A stretch of DNA of 64,000 nt from Diospyros lotus. Lineage: Eukaryota; Streptophyta; Magnoliopsida; Ericales; Ebenaceae. This document shows, piece after piece, positions 10,640 through 22,756 of this stretch. Each line of letters opens with the position of its first letter. Within the stretch, counting starts at the first letter, position 1. Below the pieces are notes generated by a model. That model was not told the origin of the DNA. It saw only the letters and a list, made by a program, of their open reading frames with translations, and ran no database searches. The stretch spans positions 2,500,001-2,564,000 of the forward strand of contig NC_068351.1 of the NCBI RefSeq assembly GCF_014633365.1. Direction: 5' to 3'. A program made the position numbers and the translations under genes.

Positions 10640-13600
10640 ATATGCCATGCACGCGTAATGCACGTGCAGAATGTCCTAAATAGTAAAATAATCCTAACTA
10701 AATACTATTTTAATTATGTGCAAAACCAAATAAATGAATCATAAAATGCATATTTAAGAAGGTGAAAATTTGAAATAAATATTTATTTCTTAAAAAAAAA
10801 AAAAGAAACCACATGAATAAGAAAATCCATAAATTATTTTGCATTCTCGGAGAAATTTAAGTAAAATACTTAAATATCTATAAAATAAATATCCAATAAA
10901 ACAAAAAAAAACTCTTTTTTTTTTTAAAGGATACTTTACCATTTCAAAATTCAAATATCAAAATGAGGTATTTGTGTTATATAATAGTGTTATTATTTAA
11001 ATATAATAATAATTTTATTTATATGGGAGAGTGTTTCAATTAATTTGAAAGTGAGCAGTTTACAAGTGACCTGTAAAGAAAAATCGATTAAGGGTGTGAT
11101 GACCTTCCATGCAAACCCTTTAATAATTAAGCTTATAGTCGAATGAGTGTAAAATGCAACGAAAGTAACGTTGTAATATGTGTAGAGTTGTGAGCTATAT
11201 TCCTCGTAAAACATTTTGGACTCTCTCAGGTGAGGTCACTCATTTATCTCTTGATCTCAGTTATTCAGTCTTAGTTACTCGATTGATATCTCTCAATCAT
11301 CTTATTACTTATTGCACTTGTGACTTATTTTCGTTAATTTATTTTTCTAATAAACTTTTGAACCTCTTTATATGAGCTTGGACTTCACTTTATTGAACAC
11401 AATTAATAGAATATGTATTACTATTATATGTGATATCAATAAAATTAATTTTTTAATTTTTGAACGTGCATTGTGCATACCATACAAATTAGAATATAAA
11501 GGACATTGGTATAGAAAGATAAAGAGAATGTGCACTTATTTCGAATTATATAAATTAGAGAGTAAAAAAACCAATATACTTTCTTTGATGAGAAAGTCAC
11601 TTTAATCTTCAATACAGAAAAAGTGCCAATTATAATTTAGTTAAACCTCAATATTGATGAGTTTAGTTTATTCACAAATTTGGTGGAAGCATCGTAATTG
11701 TCTATTTTCACTTCAAATAGTAGGTAAATGTACTAAAGATTGGATGATTATATTGGTGACGAACTAATGGTATCATACCTTTATACTTTATGTAAGTGTA
11801 AATTATTCTCAATGGTTTGTAGGGATGAACACTTGATCGATGTGATTATTAAACAAATTGAATTGTTCAAATCAAATTGTTTTAAAAAATCGAACCAAAT
11901 CGACCGAAAAAATCTATTTTTGAAAGTTGAAGCCAAATGAGAACAAGGAAAATGATTTGCATATAAGAGTTCGTCAGCATTGAGTTGTAAAGGTGTAGGT
12001 CGAGCCAATCGACAATTGTGAGTTGCCAAGGAAAGAGATGAAAAACAGAAGAAAACGAAAAAGATGACGGTTGACAATTGTAATGGGCGTTGTAAACGAC
12101 GATCGAGGTTGTGGCTAGTTGTGGGGGTGTGTGGGATGCTCGTAGTGAGTCAAGGTAAAAGGGATAAAACGGAGTCAAAAGACAAAAGGCCAAATGCAGA
12201 GATAAGGTGAGAAGGGACAGGTCAAGGTTTATTAGAGCAAATAGGATAAGGAAGGGTCAAAGTCACTGTTGATTGTTGGTCAATCAAAATTTAAAGGCAA
12301 AGGGCCATAATGAAAGGCAAAGAGGCAGGGGAAGAGTTGGGGTTAGTTGGAACAAAGAGGAAAGATAAGGGTTGGGGTCGGTTACATGTTGAAGCAAAGA
12401 GGAATAAGAAGGGTTGAAGTCGATCTCCAATTGAAGCAAATAGGACATAGAAAAGAAAAATGAAGGGTCGAGGTCTATTAAAGCAAAGAGCAAGGATCAA
12501 AAGGGATTGGTTGAAACTTGAAATTGTTGAATAACTTATTTTCCTCTTTTGTTCTACTAAACTATTGGTTTAAAACAATGTAGCTTTTGACATTTCGGTT
12601 GGTTCGATTATTTTAGTTTTTTTTTTCAATACAAAAACATAACCTAACCAAAATAACCAAAACACTTAAATTTGGACATTAATTCGAATCAACCTATAAT
12701 TTAAGTAGAATTGAACTGATAAATTCAACCATTCAATTCGGTTATTTCAGTTTAACCAAAATATTACTCATTTTTAATGGTTTGATAATTATATTTTGTT
12801 TACTCATAATAAATGTTGGTGTACTCAAAAGTAATTATGGTGATGTTTCTTTATAACTTGTCGCGTTAATTAGTCATGAAGAATTAACGCGTGTGCATCA
12901 ATTATAAATGTTTTTTTCTTAATTAATCACATGCTATGGTGGCATGTGTCATGATGCTAAGGGATCAATAATTTATATTGTACCATTTGATTTTGTTACC
13001 AAATATACTTTAACAAAATTATCGTATGTTCGAAACATTTTAATTATTTATCTATTTTTATTCGTTATATAAATTAGTTATTTTTGAAAAAAACATTTAT
13101 GAATATATTTTCTAACCAATACGACAAGTTATGGTACCATGTGTCTTGATACTAAACGATTATGAATTTATACCTAATCTACTTAATTTGTCATTGAACA
13201 ACTTTTTTTTTTAACATCCTATTCACATATTCGAAACATCTTAATTATTTTCTATTATAATTTCACATTAATTAACCGCTTTTAAGAGAGCTAGCATGCT
13301 CACTAATTGGATGTGCAAGTTCTCAATCATATGGTATACGTGGTTGGGCATTTATGGACATCTTCCTCAACTAATCACATGTTATACGATGGTGCCATAT
13401 ATCATGACAGCAGTTGAGACCGTACATGTGTTGGTCCAAAGAGTTTTGGATTCTAGTCGCTATATAGTCGGTCACAAGTCCTGTATTCGAATCTCGTTAT
13501 TGGGTTTCGTGATTTATCTCTCCTGTAAAAATCTTGGAATTGAGTTGCGGGAGCACTTAAGGTAAGGGATTTCACATTTGGTCCCAAAAAAATCTATGTT

Positions 13601-14100
13601 GTACAATTTATTTTTATCACGTGTTCTTTTAACATTCTTATTGGAAGCTCAAAATCATCTTAATAATATCCCAAATATCTTAATTAATTAATTATAAATA
13701 ATTTAATTATTTATTGTTTGATAACATACAAATAGTATGTAACATTTTTATTTCAATTATACTCATTTTTTTTACTAATATTTAATTAATTTTCTGGGTT
13801 TAATTTTTTTATATCAAATTAATTTTACATCGAACAAAACCATAATTTTCAATAATTCGATCTATTCACTATTTTTTATTTATTCAATATGACGTAAAAA
13901 TAATGTCACAATTCAGTTCTTGACTCAGCAGTGACTGAGTTAATACCGGTAACTCAACTAGTTCACTCAACGATTCGAGTTTGTGAACAGTGTGCGCATG
14001 CATCGCCGTGTCGTTTGCTTATTGCCTGAATAAAGTGCGCACGGATCATGAGACAAACCAGGAATAGCCGTCGATGGAATTCCAATCCAACGATCAGAAA
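10640..14100. other. AT-rich intergenic region
   Basis: No coding exon recognised. Contents: poly-A/T runs near 10790 and 10915; an imperfect purine-rich repeat zone at about 12220-12530; flanking stretches rich in TCGGTTGGTTCGAT-type motifs (about 11880 and 12590) that may be ends of an old DNA transposon; and a tRNA-like B-box motif near 13480. The last 150 bases before 14100 become GC-richer, as expected for the histone promoter. Confidence 0.6.
12220..12530. repeat. Degenerate purine-rich tandem repeat
   Basis: Blocks resembling GAAGCAAAGAGGAA, AAGGGTTGAGGTC and GGTTGGTT recur about every 50-60 bases with many changes. Seen by eye; unit boundaries uncertain. Confidence 0.45.
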
Positions 14101-14145
14101 TACACGAGCCACTTCGGCAGCAAGGAGTATTGGATCGCCACCGGG

Positions 14146-14153
14146 TATAAAAA
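14146..14153 (+). promoter_or_regulatory. TATA box of the histone H2A gene
   Basis: TATAAAAA in the context CCGGGTATAAAAAGGGC, 97 bases upstream of the ATG. About 60 bases further up, AATCCAACG closely resembles the plant histone nonamer CATCCAACG, an element linked to S-phase expression of histone genes. Confidence 0.75.
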
Positions 14154-14249
14154 GGGCATGCCCCCGGCTATCTCAATCACGGCTCTCTTACATTTCTCCG
14201 TTTGTTTCTCGGCGTATTTCTTGTTCGGATAAGTCTTTTTCGACTGGAG

Positions 14250-15183
14250 ATGGAGACCGCCGGAAAGCCGAAGAAGGGAGCCGGAGGAAGAAAGGGAGGC
14301 GGGCCAAAGAGGAAGCCGGTTTCGCGGTCAGTTAAAGCCGGTCTACAGTTCCCCGTCGGCCGTATCGGCCGGTACCTGAAGAAGGGACGCTACTCTCAGC
14401 GCGTTGGAACCGGCGCTCCGGTTTATCTCGCCGCCGTCCTCGAGTATCTCGCTGCCGAGGTAAGTGTGGACACTTCCGTTGTTCTGAATGTGTTTATCAA
14501 GGTTGTTATGTTGAATTTCTAGGGTTCGTGTGCTCAATTCTGGTGTTCCATTCGATTCGCTTCGAGTTTCTGCATAATCGTCCGGTTTTGTTGTTATTGT
14601 TTCTGGAACTGTTCCGAGTAAGCTTGATACTGTGTCTGGTTTGCCGATTTGATCTTGTATTCCTCTGTGATTGCTCTCTTGTTGAAAATGGGAAACCCTA
14701 GCGGTACAACTAGATATAAGCCTAGATCAAGGGGAAAAATGTCCAGTTCTAGCGCTGGAAAACCTAGTAGCCATAGCTGCAACTGAATGTTTGCCCCTCG
14801 TGAAAATGCTTCATGTGAATTTCTATTTAGAAACCCTAATTGCATTGATATTATGGAGAAGTACTTCAAATCTTAATATTAAGCACACCAAATTAGTCTT
14901 TATTTTTTTTTAAAACAATCTGACGATGATTGTAATGGATTAGGTTTTGGAATTGGCTGGGAATGCGGCTAGAGACAACAAGAAGAACAGGATCATCCCA
15001 AGACATGTGCTTCTGGCTGTGAGGAACGACGAGGAGCTTGGAAAGCTACTTGCTGGTGTGACAATTGCTCATGGAGGGGTGCTCCCCAACATCAACCCCG
15101 TTCTCCTGCCAAAGAAAACTGACAAGGCGGCCAAGGAACCCAAGTCCCCATCCAAGGCTACCAAGTCACCTAAGAAAGCTTAA
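14250..15183 (+). CDS. Histone H2A, H2A.W type, 149 aa
   Basis: Core nucleosome histone. Exon 1 is 14250-14459 (70 codons, ending GCC GAG|GTAAGT); exon 2 is 14944-15183 (79 codons plus TAA). The phase 0 intron falls between EYLAAE and [12 protein letters not shown]. The histone fold is intact: [70 protein letters not shown]. The tail after LLPKK carries SPSK and terminal SPKKA, two SPxK motifs that bind AT-rich minor grooves. This extended KSPKK tail marks the plant variant H2A.W, which in Arabidopsis sits in pericentromeric heterochromatin and promotes chromatin condensation. There is no SQEF box (H2A.X) and the tail does not resemble H2A.Z. The class call rests on the tail. Confidence 0.95.
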
Positions 15184-15609
15184 CTTATCCGTGAACATCA
15201 AAAGGGCTAGCTTGGTTTTCCTTTCTGTATCTAATTTCAATTTATGCAGTGGTATGTAGCAAAGTTCCATGTAGTTCAGGAAATGTACTTCGTCTTCCCT
15301 ACCCCTGGTTGGACACCAACACAGTGAATTCCTTGGTTCATCTTAGTTGTGAATTTGTTGGGTCTCAATTTCATATTCTCACGGTGCTTTGATTGCTTTG
15401 GATGAAAGTAAATATTTAACTTGAACTTGGTTGGAAGTGTTGGATAGGTTAGAGCCTTGGATGAAAGCAAATGTTTGGACAATGTTTTGTTTGGCCTAAG
15501 GGGGAGTATCCTAGGATTATGGAAACCTATTTAACTTCTTATTGTGTTGCCTCTTGATGGGTATAATGCATTTTATGGGATTTAAGGAATGAATATCTGA
15601 TTTCAAAAT
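15184..15609 (+). other. 3' flank of the H2A gene
   Basis: Probable 3' UTR just after the stop, then sequence without a recognised feature. No plant-specific terminator could be defined by eye. Confidence 0.5.
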
Positions 15610-16545
15610 AATTTCACTTTCCAATGTAAATACGTTTTATTGAAGTAAAGAAGCTTAAGCTTTGTCAATCACAATAGGAGTCACCAATTCTATAATTATT
15701 CTCAATCTACCAGCACAAACAAAAGGGAGAAATATCTTATAATAGGAAATAAACTTTCATTACCAATGTAAATAAAATTTATTGGAGTGAGCAAGCTTTG
15801 TCAATATGAAATCTAAAAATAATGCTCCATATGTAGGTGAAGTTCAGAGGAACCAAAAAAGTCCCTATCAATCAAAACATGAGTTGCCACTTGTATAATT
15901 ATTCTCATTCTACAAGCATTACAAAAAGGGAAAAAAATGATAAATATGCAATGATAGAAAATAATCTTTTACTACCAATGTAAATAGAATTTGTAGAAGT
16001 TTTGTCAAGGTGAAATCTAGAAATACTTCAAGTTTATAAATTTGAGTTTAGAGTCTAGAATTTAGGATAAAAAAAATTTATCAATTGAAACATGAGTCTC
16101 TAATTATATAATTATTCTCACAAGCTACAAAAGGAGAGACAAAAAAGGGGAGAATATTTGATGATAAAAAAAATTCTTTCACGACTCATATGGTTAAAAG
16201 ATGTGTTTAGATTTTATTTCTAATTTTGATTGGATAAGAATTGACTAATTTACTTTTGATTCTTTACAATTTTTGATTTTCTTATAAATTTAAATCAATT
16301 TTATTTAAATTTGTATCAGATCACATAACTTAAATTATAATTGTGCAATTCTAACAATTATGACAAGCATCACAAAAATAGGGGGGAGGGGGTAGAGAAT
16401 ATTTAATTATAAAAATATATTTTATTACGTATGTAAATAAAATATATTGAAATTAGTTTTGTCAAGAAAGAAACTAAAAATACTCGATATGAATGTGTAG
16501 TTCAAGTAGAACAAAAAAATTCACTATCATTAAAACATGATTTAT
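15610..16545. repeat. Degenerate tandem repeat, four unit copies
   Basis: The landmark ACCAATGTAAATAAAATTTA recurs at about 15617, 15764, 15975 and, weaker, 16430. Each is followed by TTTGTCAA, then GAAATCTAAAAATA, ATCAATCAAAACATGAGT and TATAATTATTCTCA. Unit spacing varies because units are truncated and the last is separated by an AT-rich insert (about 16200-16340). No ORF. Origin unknown. Confidence 0.65.
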
Positions 16546-19500
16546 TGATGAGTGCCTTATGTTGTATCTATCGTGATTTCGTATCCTACAATAAAAGCAA
16601 CTTAAATCAGCATCTATAACATTTTTTCTAATGACAAAAAATACTCTTGATGTTGGGTTATTGGCCTTGATTGACGGCTACAAGCAAATCATCCTTAATG
16701 GCAGGCTCTATGCAAAAGTGAAGCTTGACTAGGAAAAAATTGATGTTTAGCTTATGTGAAAAATGGGAAAAACAAATATTTATATTGAATAGGAATTTCA
16801 TAAAAGGTAAATTATATTTATATTTACCCTTAGAGATTTATGTAAATTATTTTTCTATTTCAAACATTCCCTTTATTAATTTGTCATACAAAGTTAAACT
16901 CAAATTAAAATATCAAAAAATACAAACGAAATGAAAAATAAAAAAAACATATAGAAAAGGAACTTATTCAATCCCCTGTTCAAAATGGCGGATTGTCTTC
17001 CTTCCACCTCAATCACATTTTCAAACTCCTTATTTTTTCAATATTTTTCCTATATCTCAAGTAATTTAAGTGTAATAAATAAAACTTAAATTGCATAAAA
17101 ATATAAATAGAAACGAATACAATATGAAATAAAAAAGGAAATAATATTTTTTTTTAAAAAGTAAAAACTGGAAACATGTAATTAAAAAGATATAATTTTT
17201 AATATATAAAATAATTCTTCAATTAAACATAAATATAAATTCAATCATTCAATCTAGCAAATATAAACACAATTTATTTACTTTTGTCTCTAATGTAATT
17301 GTTGGAATAACAGCGATAAATAATTTCGTTTTAATATGATCCAAAATATAAAAACATATTTTTAATTTTTATTTTTAAATATTATAAAATTACTCTAAAA
17401 TATTTTAAAAATCATAAAAACTATTCAAAATTATCTTTTTGAGTGTTGCTTGGCTTTTCGAAACAATAAATATTTTAAAAACAGCTAAACAATATTATTT
17501 CAATATTTTCGTGCATAAAAAAACAAAACTATTTTGTTTAAACCATTCTATCAATTGGATTCCACACCATGAATTTCTTTAATTCTCAAAATTATCCTAG
17601 TTGAAATTTATCATTTCTTTTATTTAAAAATAAAAGATAAAATCCTTATATTAATGTTATATATGTGAAAAAATTAATCAAAAGATTTTGATAAAAATAT
17701 AAATTATGAAAGCAAAGGATAATTTTAATAGTGATATTTCCTTATAAATAACTCAAATAACAAAATTCAAATATAATTATTATTTTATAAATAATCAATG
17801 TTTAATAAATATTTTTAATAGATTAATATAATTTCAAATAATTTTATTTTTAATAATCAAACTAATTTTACTATCCACTTTCAACCGTCTCATAAAGACA
17901 TACTAATTTTCTTCTCATGAGATCAAACGATTCAAATTTTTATTCATTTTATCATCGATAAATATATCATCACGAGCTCAAAACATGAATTAATTTATAA
18001 ATTTTATTATGACAACTAAAGTCACAAAGTCATCATCAAACATGTTAAAAGAGTTCATTTTTCTAATTTAAAACGGAAATTGAACACAAAAAGATCAAAA
18101 TGCGAGCAGAGGACCCTGGTGAAGGACCCTAAGGCTTTGCTTCCATGAGAAATCTACAACCAAATTCAGCTCATATGTATATATCCTTCAGAATTGGAAC
18201 TTAAAAAGAGGAATAAGAAGACAAGAAACAAATGGGGGACACCCCCTCAAGCCTTTGAAGTTCAGAAAGGTCCACAAGATAAGATGGAAAATATTTCAAT
18301 CTTAAAGTTGATGAATCGAGCCAGAATCTGTGTGCATAGCAAGTGCATCTTCATTCTTTCTCATTAGACCTCAGCTAAACCTGGGAATTTTAGAAGAGAA
18401 ACCAAAGTAAGCATGGTTGTACAAATGCATGCTTAGCAAAACATATGGAGTGATAAACAACCTCAGGAACAACAGAGAGACGCACACATCATGGTGAAAA
18501 CAATCAAGATGAATGATGATGCACTGATAGATGGAACAAACATGTAGTGCTTGTGCCGGTGCTCTACCAGATTCAAGCGAAGGGTATACTGCATCCGGAA
18601 AGTACACGGGGATTGCCATATAGAATCATGCTTCAACAACAACAATGAGAATAACATATCAAGCCTTATTAATCCTACTGTATGGGATCGGCTACATGAA
18701 TTCTAGATCTCTAATAATTTCTATTTATGGTCTTATCTGGCTGTAAGGCCCTTAGATAAGTTGCTTAGAAACTCAGTTGTGAGATTAACAAAGTTCTTCT
18801 ACTTAACAAAGGGAAAAACAGAGAAAAAAAATTTTAATTCAAAACTCAACTAGAAATTAGGCGGTAATAATTCATACCTATCCAACTAGGAAAGAAGTCA
18901 TTTGTTAAGATGCTGTGAGAACATATATATCTTGGAATACCGAATAAATTAGTCACCATTAATTTAGCTATGTCAAGTATCAGGGCCCTGTATCCCATCT
19001 GATCTTGACACTATGAGAGCTATAGTCTGGCAAATTACAGCATAAACTTTGTTACCAGAGAATTCATAAGCATACGTCTCAATACATTTTACCAATTAGG
19101 AGAAGGAAGCAAAGCAAAGACTAGAGGGACTGATACCAGTGCTCCCCACTGTAACTTTGATTGCCAGAACTGGGTCATACGTGAACAAGCCATGAGACAG
19201 TTCTATGGTAACATGTTCAATCATTTATAAGCAGGAAAAATGGTTAGTGGCTTGAGTTTGACTAGGAATGGGAACACATGAAGGCTGCCTTTTATTATTA
19301 TTAATATTGGATGTCGTTTGAATCTCAAAGATCAAAGGTCCAAACTCCAAACATATCACACCAATTTTAATTCTCATATGCATATAAAGTGCATGTTCTG
19401 GAATGCAATGGTAATGTTGAGCTGCCTGCAAGACTGGAGAACAAGGTCAGGGAGAAGATTGGAGCCACAACAAGAGAGTGACAGCATGCACAGAAATGGC

Positions 19501-20164
19501 AGGAAGATCACGATCTATTTAGGAGGGGGCCACCAGTTCACAAAAGGGGAACCTAAGAGACTAGTGACGCTATGAGATTGCACACCATGCCTTTCTATCC
19601 AACAAAATGGAGACTGCTTCTCATTCCAAGTGTCAGCAACCTGTCACTCAGACCACCATCTTTTTTGACGTGGATAGGTAGCCACTATAAATGAGGGTAG
19701 TGTCATGCGCGACTTTCTCTTGATGCACAATCTAAATGAGGGTTTGTCTATGTGCAGTGTGCTGCTTTTTCCTCGATGTGAAGTCTATCTCTCTCTAGGC
19801 CTGTTTAGCCAAGTCCCTTAGGGGAAGGGAAGGATGCCTTCACAGCACCCTAAATCTCAGACTGATTCGTAAGTTCCTTGGTACCCCAAGCAGAATAGAT
19901 TAGGCAAAGACCCAAACCCTGGTTCAACCTAGGTTCTGTGTATCTTTAACACATGGCTCATGCGGATCTTTTAATTTCAGAGGAGAGAAGTGCTCGGTTC
20001 ATTTCCATCAAGGGTGTTGTCCTATGCAAACCATGAATTTCAAGAATCATGCAAGTCATGTGTCACTTCACAAGGCTAACCCATGCTTGCCAGATAGAGA
20101 TTGGGGACATATCCTGTGGTCATTGGTAGGTTGGTCTATGTGGCATTCAGAGGGTGGCTATCCT

Positions 20165-20191
<27 letters not shown>
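16546..20191. other. Intergenic, mostly AT-rich, with debris
   Basis: 16550-18080 is very AT-rich with no recognisable feature. 18100-20160 is less AT-rich and contains short coding-looking pieces: minus strand near 19100-19205 (contains TIELSHGLFTYDPVLAIK) and 18560-18620; plus strand near 19386-19481 (contains VELPARLENKVREKIGATT, then a stop). I could not assign these to a family or join them into a gene. An RTE tail lies at 18628-18712. Ends in an (AC)n(AT)n microsatellite, 20165-20196. Confidence 0.4.
18628..18712 (-). repeat. RTE LINE 3' tail, minus orientation
   Basis: The reverse complement reads CTAGAATTCATGTAGCCGAT, CCCATACAGTAGGATTAA, GGCTTGATATG and ends in TTGTTGTTGTTG, the signature 3' end with TTG repeats of plant RTE elements. 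Confidence 0.7.

Positions 20192-20196
<5 letters not shown>
20165..20196. repeat. (AC)n(TA)n microsatellite
   Basis: Read directly. It is the target into which the copia element inserted. Confidence 0.9.
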
Positions 20197-20197
<1 letters not shown>

Positions 20198-20452
20198 GTC
20201 AGGAAATAAGGAAAATGGTTACAGATTTATAAGATTTATGATTTGCAGTTTTTTGTACAGTTATTTAGTTTGTTTTTCTGGTGTATGATCTGTTAGTGAG
20301 CTGGAGTTATGGCCCTCAAGTTGTGTTGTGTGTTCAGATTAGTAGTTAGGTAGTGGATCCTCAATTTACAGAAGTGGGGAGTGGTTTCTCCTAAACTGTA
20401 TATATATTGTATGCTGGGAATAAAATCAAGTTTTCCTTGCCTATTCTTAACA
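20197..20452 (+). repeat. 5' LTR of the copia element
   Basis: 256 bp, near-identical in layout to 25907-26167. The main differences are scattered substitutions and a short extra segment in the right copy near 26117. Confidence 0.92.
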
Positions 20453-20464
20453 TGGTATCAGAGC
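20453..20464 (+). other. Primer-binding site (tRNA-iMet) of the copia element
   Basis: TGGTATCAGAGC immediately after the LTR end. Confidence 0.93.
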
Positions 20465-20566
20465 CATAAAGGCGTCCGATTTCCGAAGAAACCACGTCTC
20501 AGGTTGAGATCTTAAGCCTAGCTACCTTGTGACTCGAGAAGTTGAAGTGCAATTCATCTGGGAGCT

Positions 20567-21792
20567 ATGTCAACCTCAATCGAAGCAAGTGTTGCCTCTG
20601 AATCACCAGTTACAGCCACTATGTGTGAGGAGACTAAAAGCAATCCATCACTTGGAGAATTGCAGAATATCCAAGCAACCTATAGGTTGAATGGTAAGAC
20701 CTATTTGAAGTGGTCTCAATTGGTTAGGACTTTTTTGAAAGGGAGAGGCAAATTGAGAGCCATCTACTCAGTACTGGCCCTAAGCAAGGAAATCCTACCT
20801 TTGAAGCTTAGGATGAAGAGGATTCTAGGTAATGTCTTAGCTATGGAATTCTATGCTTCCTAAGATAAGTGATACTATTATGTTTTTAGGTACAATTAAG
20901 GAAATTTGGGATGCAATCAAACAAACTTATTCCGAAGTTTGAGATGCAGCCCAAATTTATAAGATTAAGACAAAGATCTCAGCAACCAAGCAAGGAAACC
21001 GTTCGATCAATGAGTATTCCAATCTCCTACAAACTCTATGGCAGGAAATGGACCACTACCAGTGTATCAAAATGAAATGTAGTGAGGATGCTGCCCTACT
21101 TAAAAGGTTTGTTGAAAAAAGAAAGGATTTATGAATTCCTTGCTGGCCTAAATATTGATTTTGATGTAGTGAGAGTTCAGATACTAGGAAAAGAGGATTT
21201 ATCATCTCTAAATGAGACTATAGCCATTGTCCAAGTTGAGGAAGGAAGGAGAAGAGTCATGCTTGAGACACATATAGTGGAAAACTCAGCACTAATGACA
21301 AGGAAGATCCAACATTCCAGTGCAGAATCCCAAGGAAGTGAGACTAAAAAATCTATACATGTGTCATGGTCAAACAAGGATCTCCTATGGTGCACCTATT
21401 GTAAGAAGTCTAGACACACTATAGATAAGTGCTGGAAGTTATATGGGAAGCCACCAACTGAAGGTAAAGCACCAGGCAAACAGAAGAGGCAGGAGCATGC
21501 GTATGTGGCTAACACACAACAGGTGAGGGAATTGGAGCATTCAGAACCAGTGATTGTTGAGTTCAAGAAGGAAGAAATCACTAAATTGAAGCAACTGATT
21601 GGATCCCTAGAGAAATCTACTAGTTTAGGTACTTGTATCCTAATCTCTTCAGGTATTTCCTCCTTTTCTTATGCACTAAATGCCACAGATACTGCTATCT
21701 CAAATGCTTGGATTATTGACTCAAGTGCTATCGATCATATGACCTGCTCTTCTCATAAATTTGTGTCCTATAGTCCCTGTCCTAGCAACTGA
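20567..21792 (+). pseudogene. copia gag and protease remnant
   Basis: The frame opens at 20567 and contains the gag N-terminal block LNGKTYLKWSQLVRTFLKGR. It is broken between 20863 and 21082, then continues with FLAGLNIDFDVVRVQILGKE and a CCHC zinc knuckle (21391-21432, spacing C-x2-C-x4-H-x4-C, with Arg in place of the usual Gly before His). The protease active site at 21718-21726 reads Asp-Ser-Ser where the family has Asp-Ser-Gly, so protease activity would be expected lost. The frame stops at 21792, just after the protease site. Confidence 0.85.
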
Positions 21793-21999
21793 AAAATTAC
21801 CATTGCTGATGGTACAACTACCACAGTAGCAAGCCAAGGGGATGTTTATAACAATGAACATCTTACCTTAAAAAATACCCTACATGTACCTAAACTTTTC
21901 ACTAATCTTATTTCAATCCAGAAACTTACTTCTAATTTTAATTGTAGAGTGGTTTTTCATCCCTCCTATTGTGAAATTCAAGAGCAGGACACAAGAAAG

Positions 22000-22744
22000 C
22001 ACTGTTAGAATCTTACGATTCACAATTCAAATCGTACGATTTGACTCGATTCATATAGAAATCGAGTCGAATCTATAGGGTGAATCTAAAATCCCTTAGA
22101 ATCGTACGATTCACGATTCGAATTGTACGATTCGGCTCAATTCATATAGAAATCGAGTCGAATTTATAGGGTGAATCGAAAATCTCTTAAAATCATCTAT
22201 GAATCGGACGAATTGACCGTGAATTGCATGAATAGCACGATTCGTCCAATTTGTGCGACTTCATCTGCATGTGCGCTTTAATCAAATATTTGTTCTATTT
22301 GGCTATGTTTGAAAACAAAGAAGATGATGAAAATGATGAAGATGGTGATGCTCTTGAACTTGAAGATGAAGATTATTGATAACTAGTGAAGATTATGGAC
22401 AATGGAGTTTATTAATAACCTTATAATTGTAGGTTTTTTTTTTTTTTTCTAACTTGTTATTTTAAAAGTGGTTTGGTTTGGTGTAATTTGAATTTAAAGC
22501 CAACATGAATATACTTTTGCCTTTTGGTATAATTTTAAACTTAGCAAATATATTTAGAAGTTTATTTATCTATTTATATTTAAAAGAATTGATCATGGTA
22601 GGTATATTATTTATTTTCTATGGATATATATTATTTATAGTTGAAATTGAGAATGTGTACCGAATCTTACGATTCGATTCTCGATTCACGATTCATAAAA
22701 TAAGAATTTCGATTCTCGATTCGAATATCGATTTAACAACTATG
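22000..22744 (+). mobile_element. Non-autonomous hAT-like DNA transposon, 745 bp, nested in the copia element
   Basis: It is flanked by a perfect 8-bp duplication CAAGAAAG (21992-21999, 22745-22752), the hAT size. The ends are imperfect inverted repeats: CACTGTTAGAATC on the left and, reversed, CATAGTTGTTAAATC on the right. Removing it rejoins the copia frame between EQDTRK and the following MIGTKEKEGLYF, which confirms the borders. Inside, two direct repeats of about 95 bp (22004-22098, 22099-22195) are rich in TCGTACGATTCG-type palindromes. A short acidic reading frame (about 22306-22378, many Asp/Glu, then stop) resembles the acidic C-terminus of plant hAT transposases. No other transposase part remains. 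Confidence 0.8.
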
Positions 22745-22756
22745 CAAGAAAGATGA

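Noticed and set aside
11178..11605. Two adjacent plus-strand ORFs of 65 and 77 codons
   Set aside because: AT-rich composition, no motif, no splice context; chance ORFs.
13430..13600. Possible SINE with B box GTATTCGAATCTC
   Set aside because: One promoter-like box only; no clear A box and no target-site duplication.
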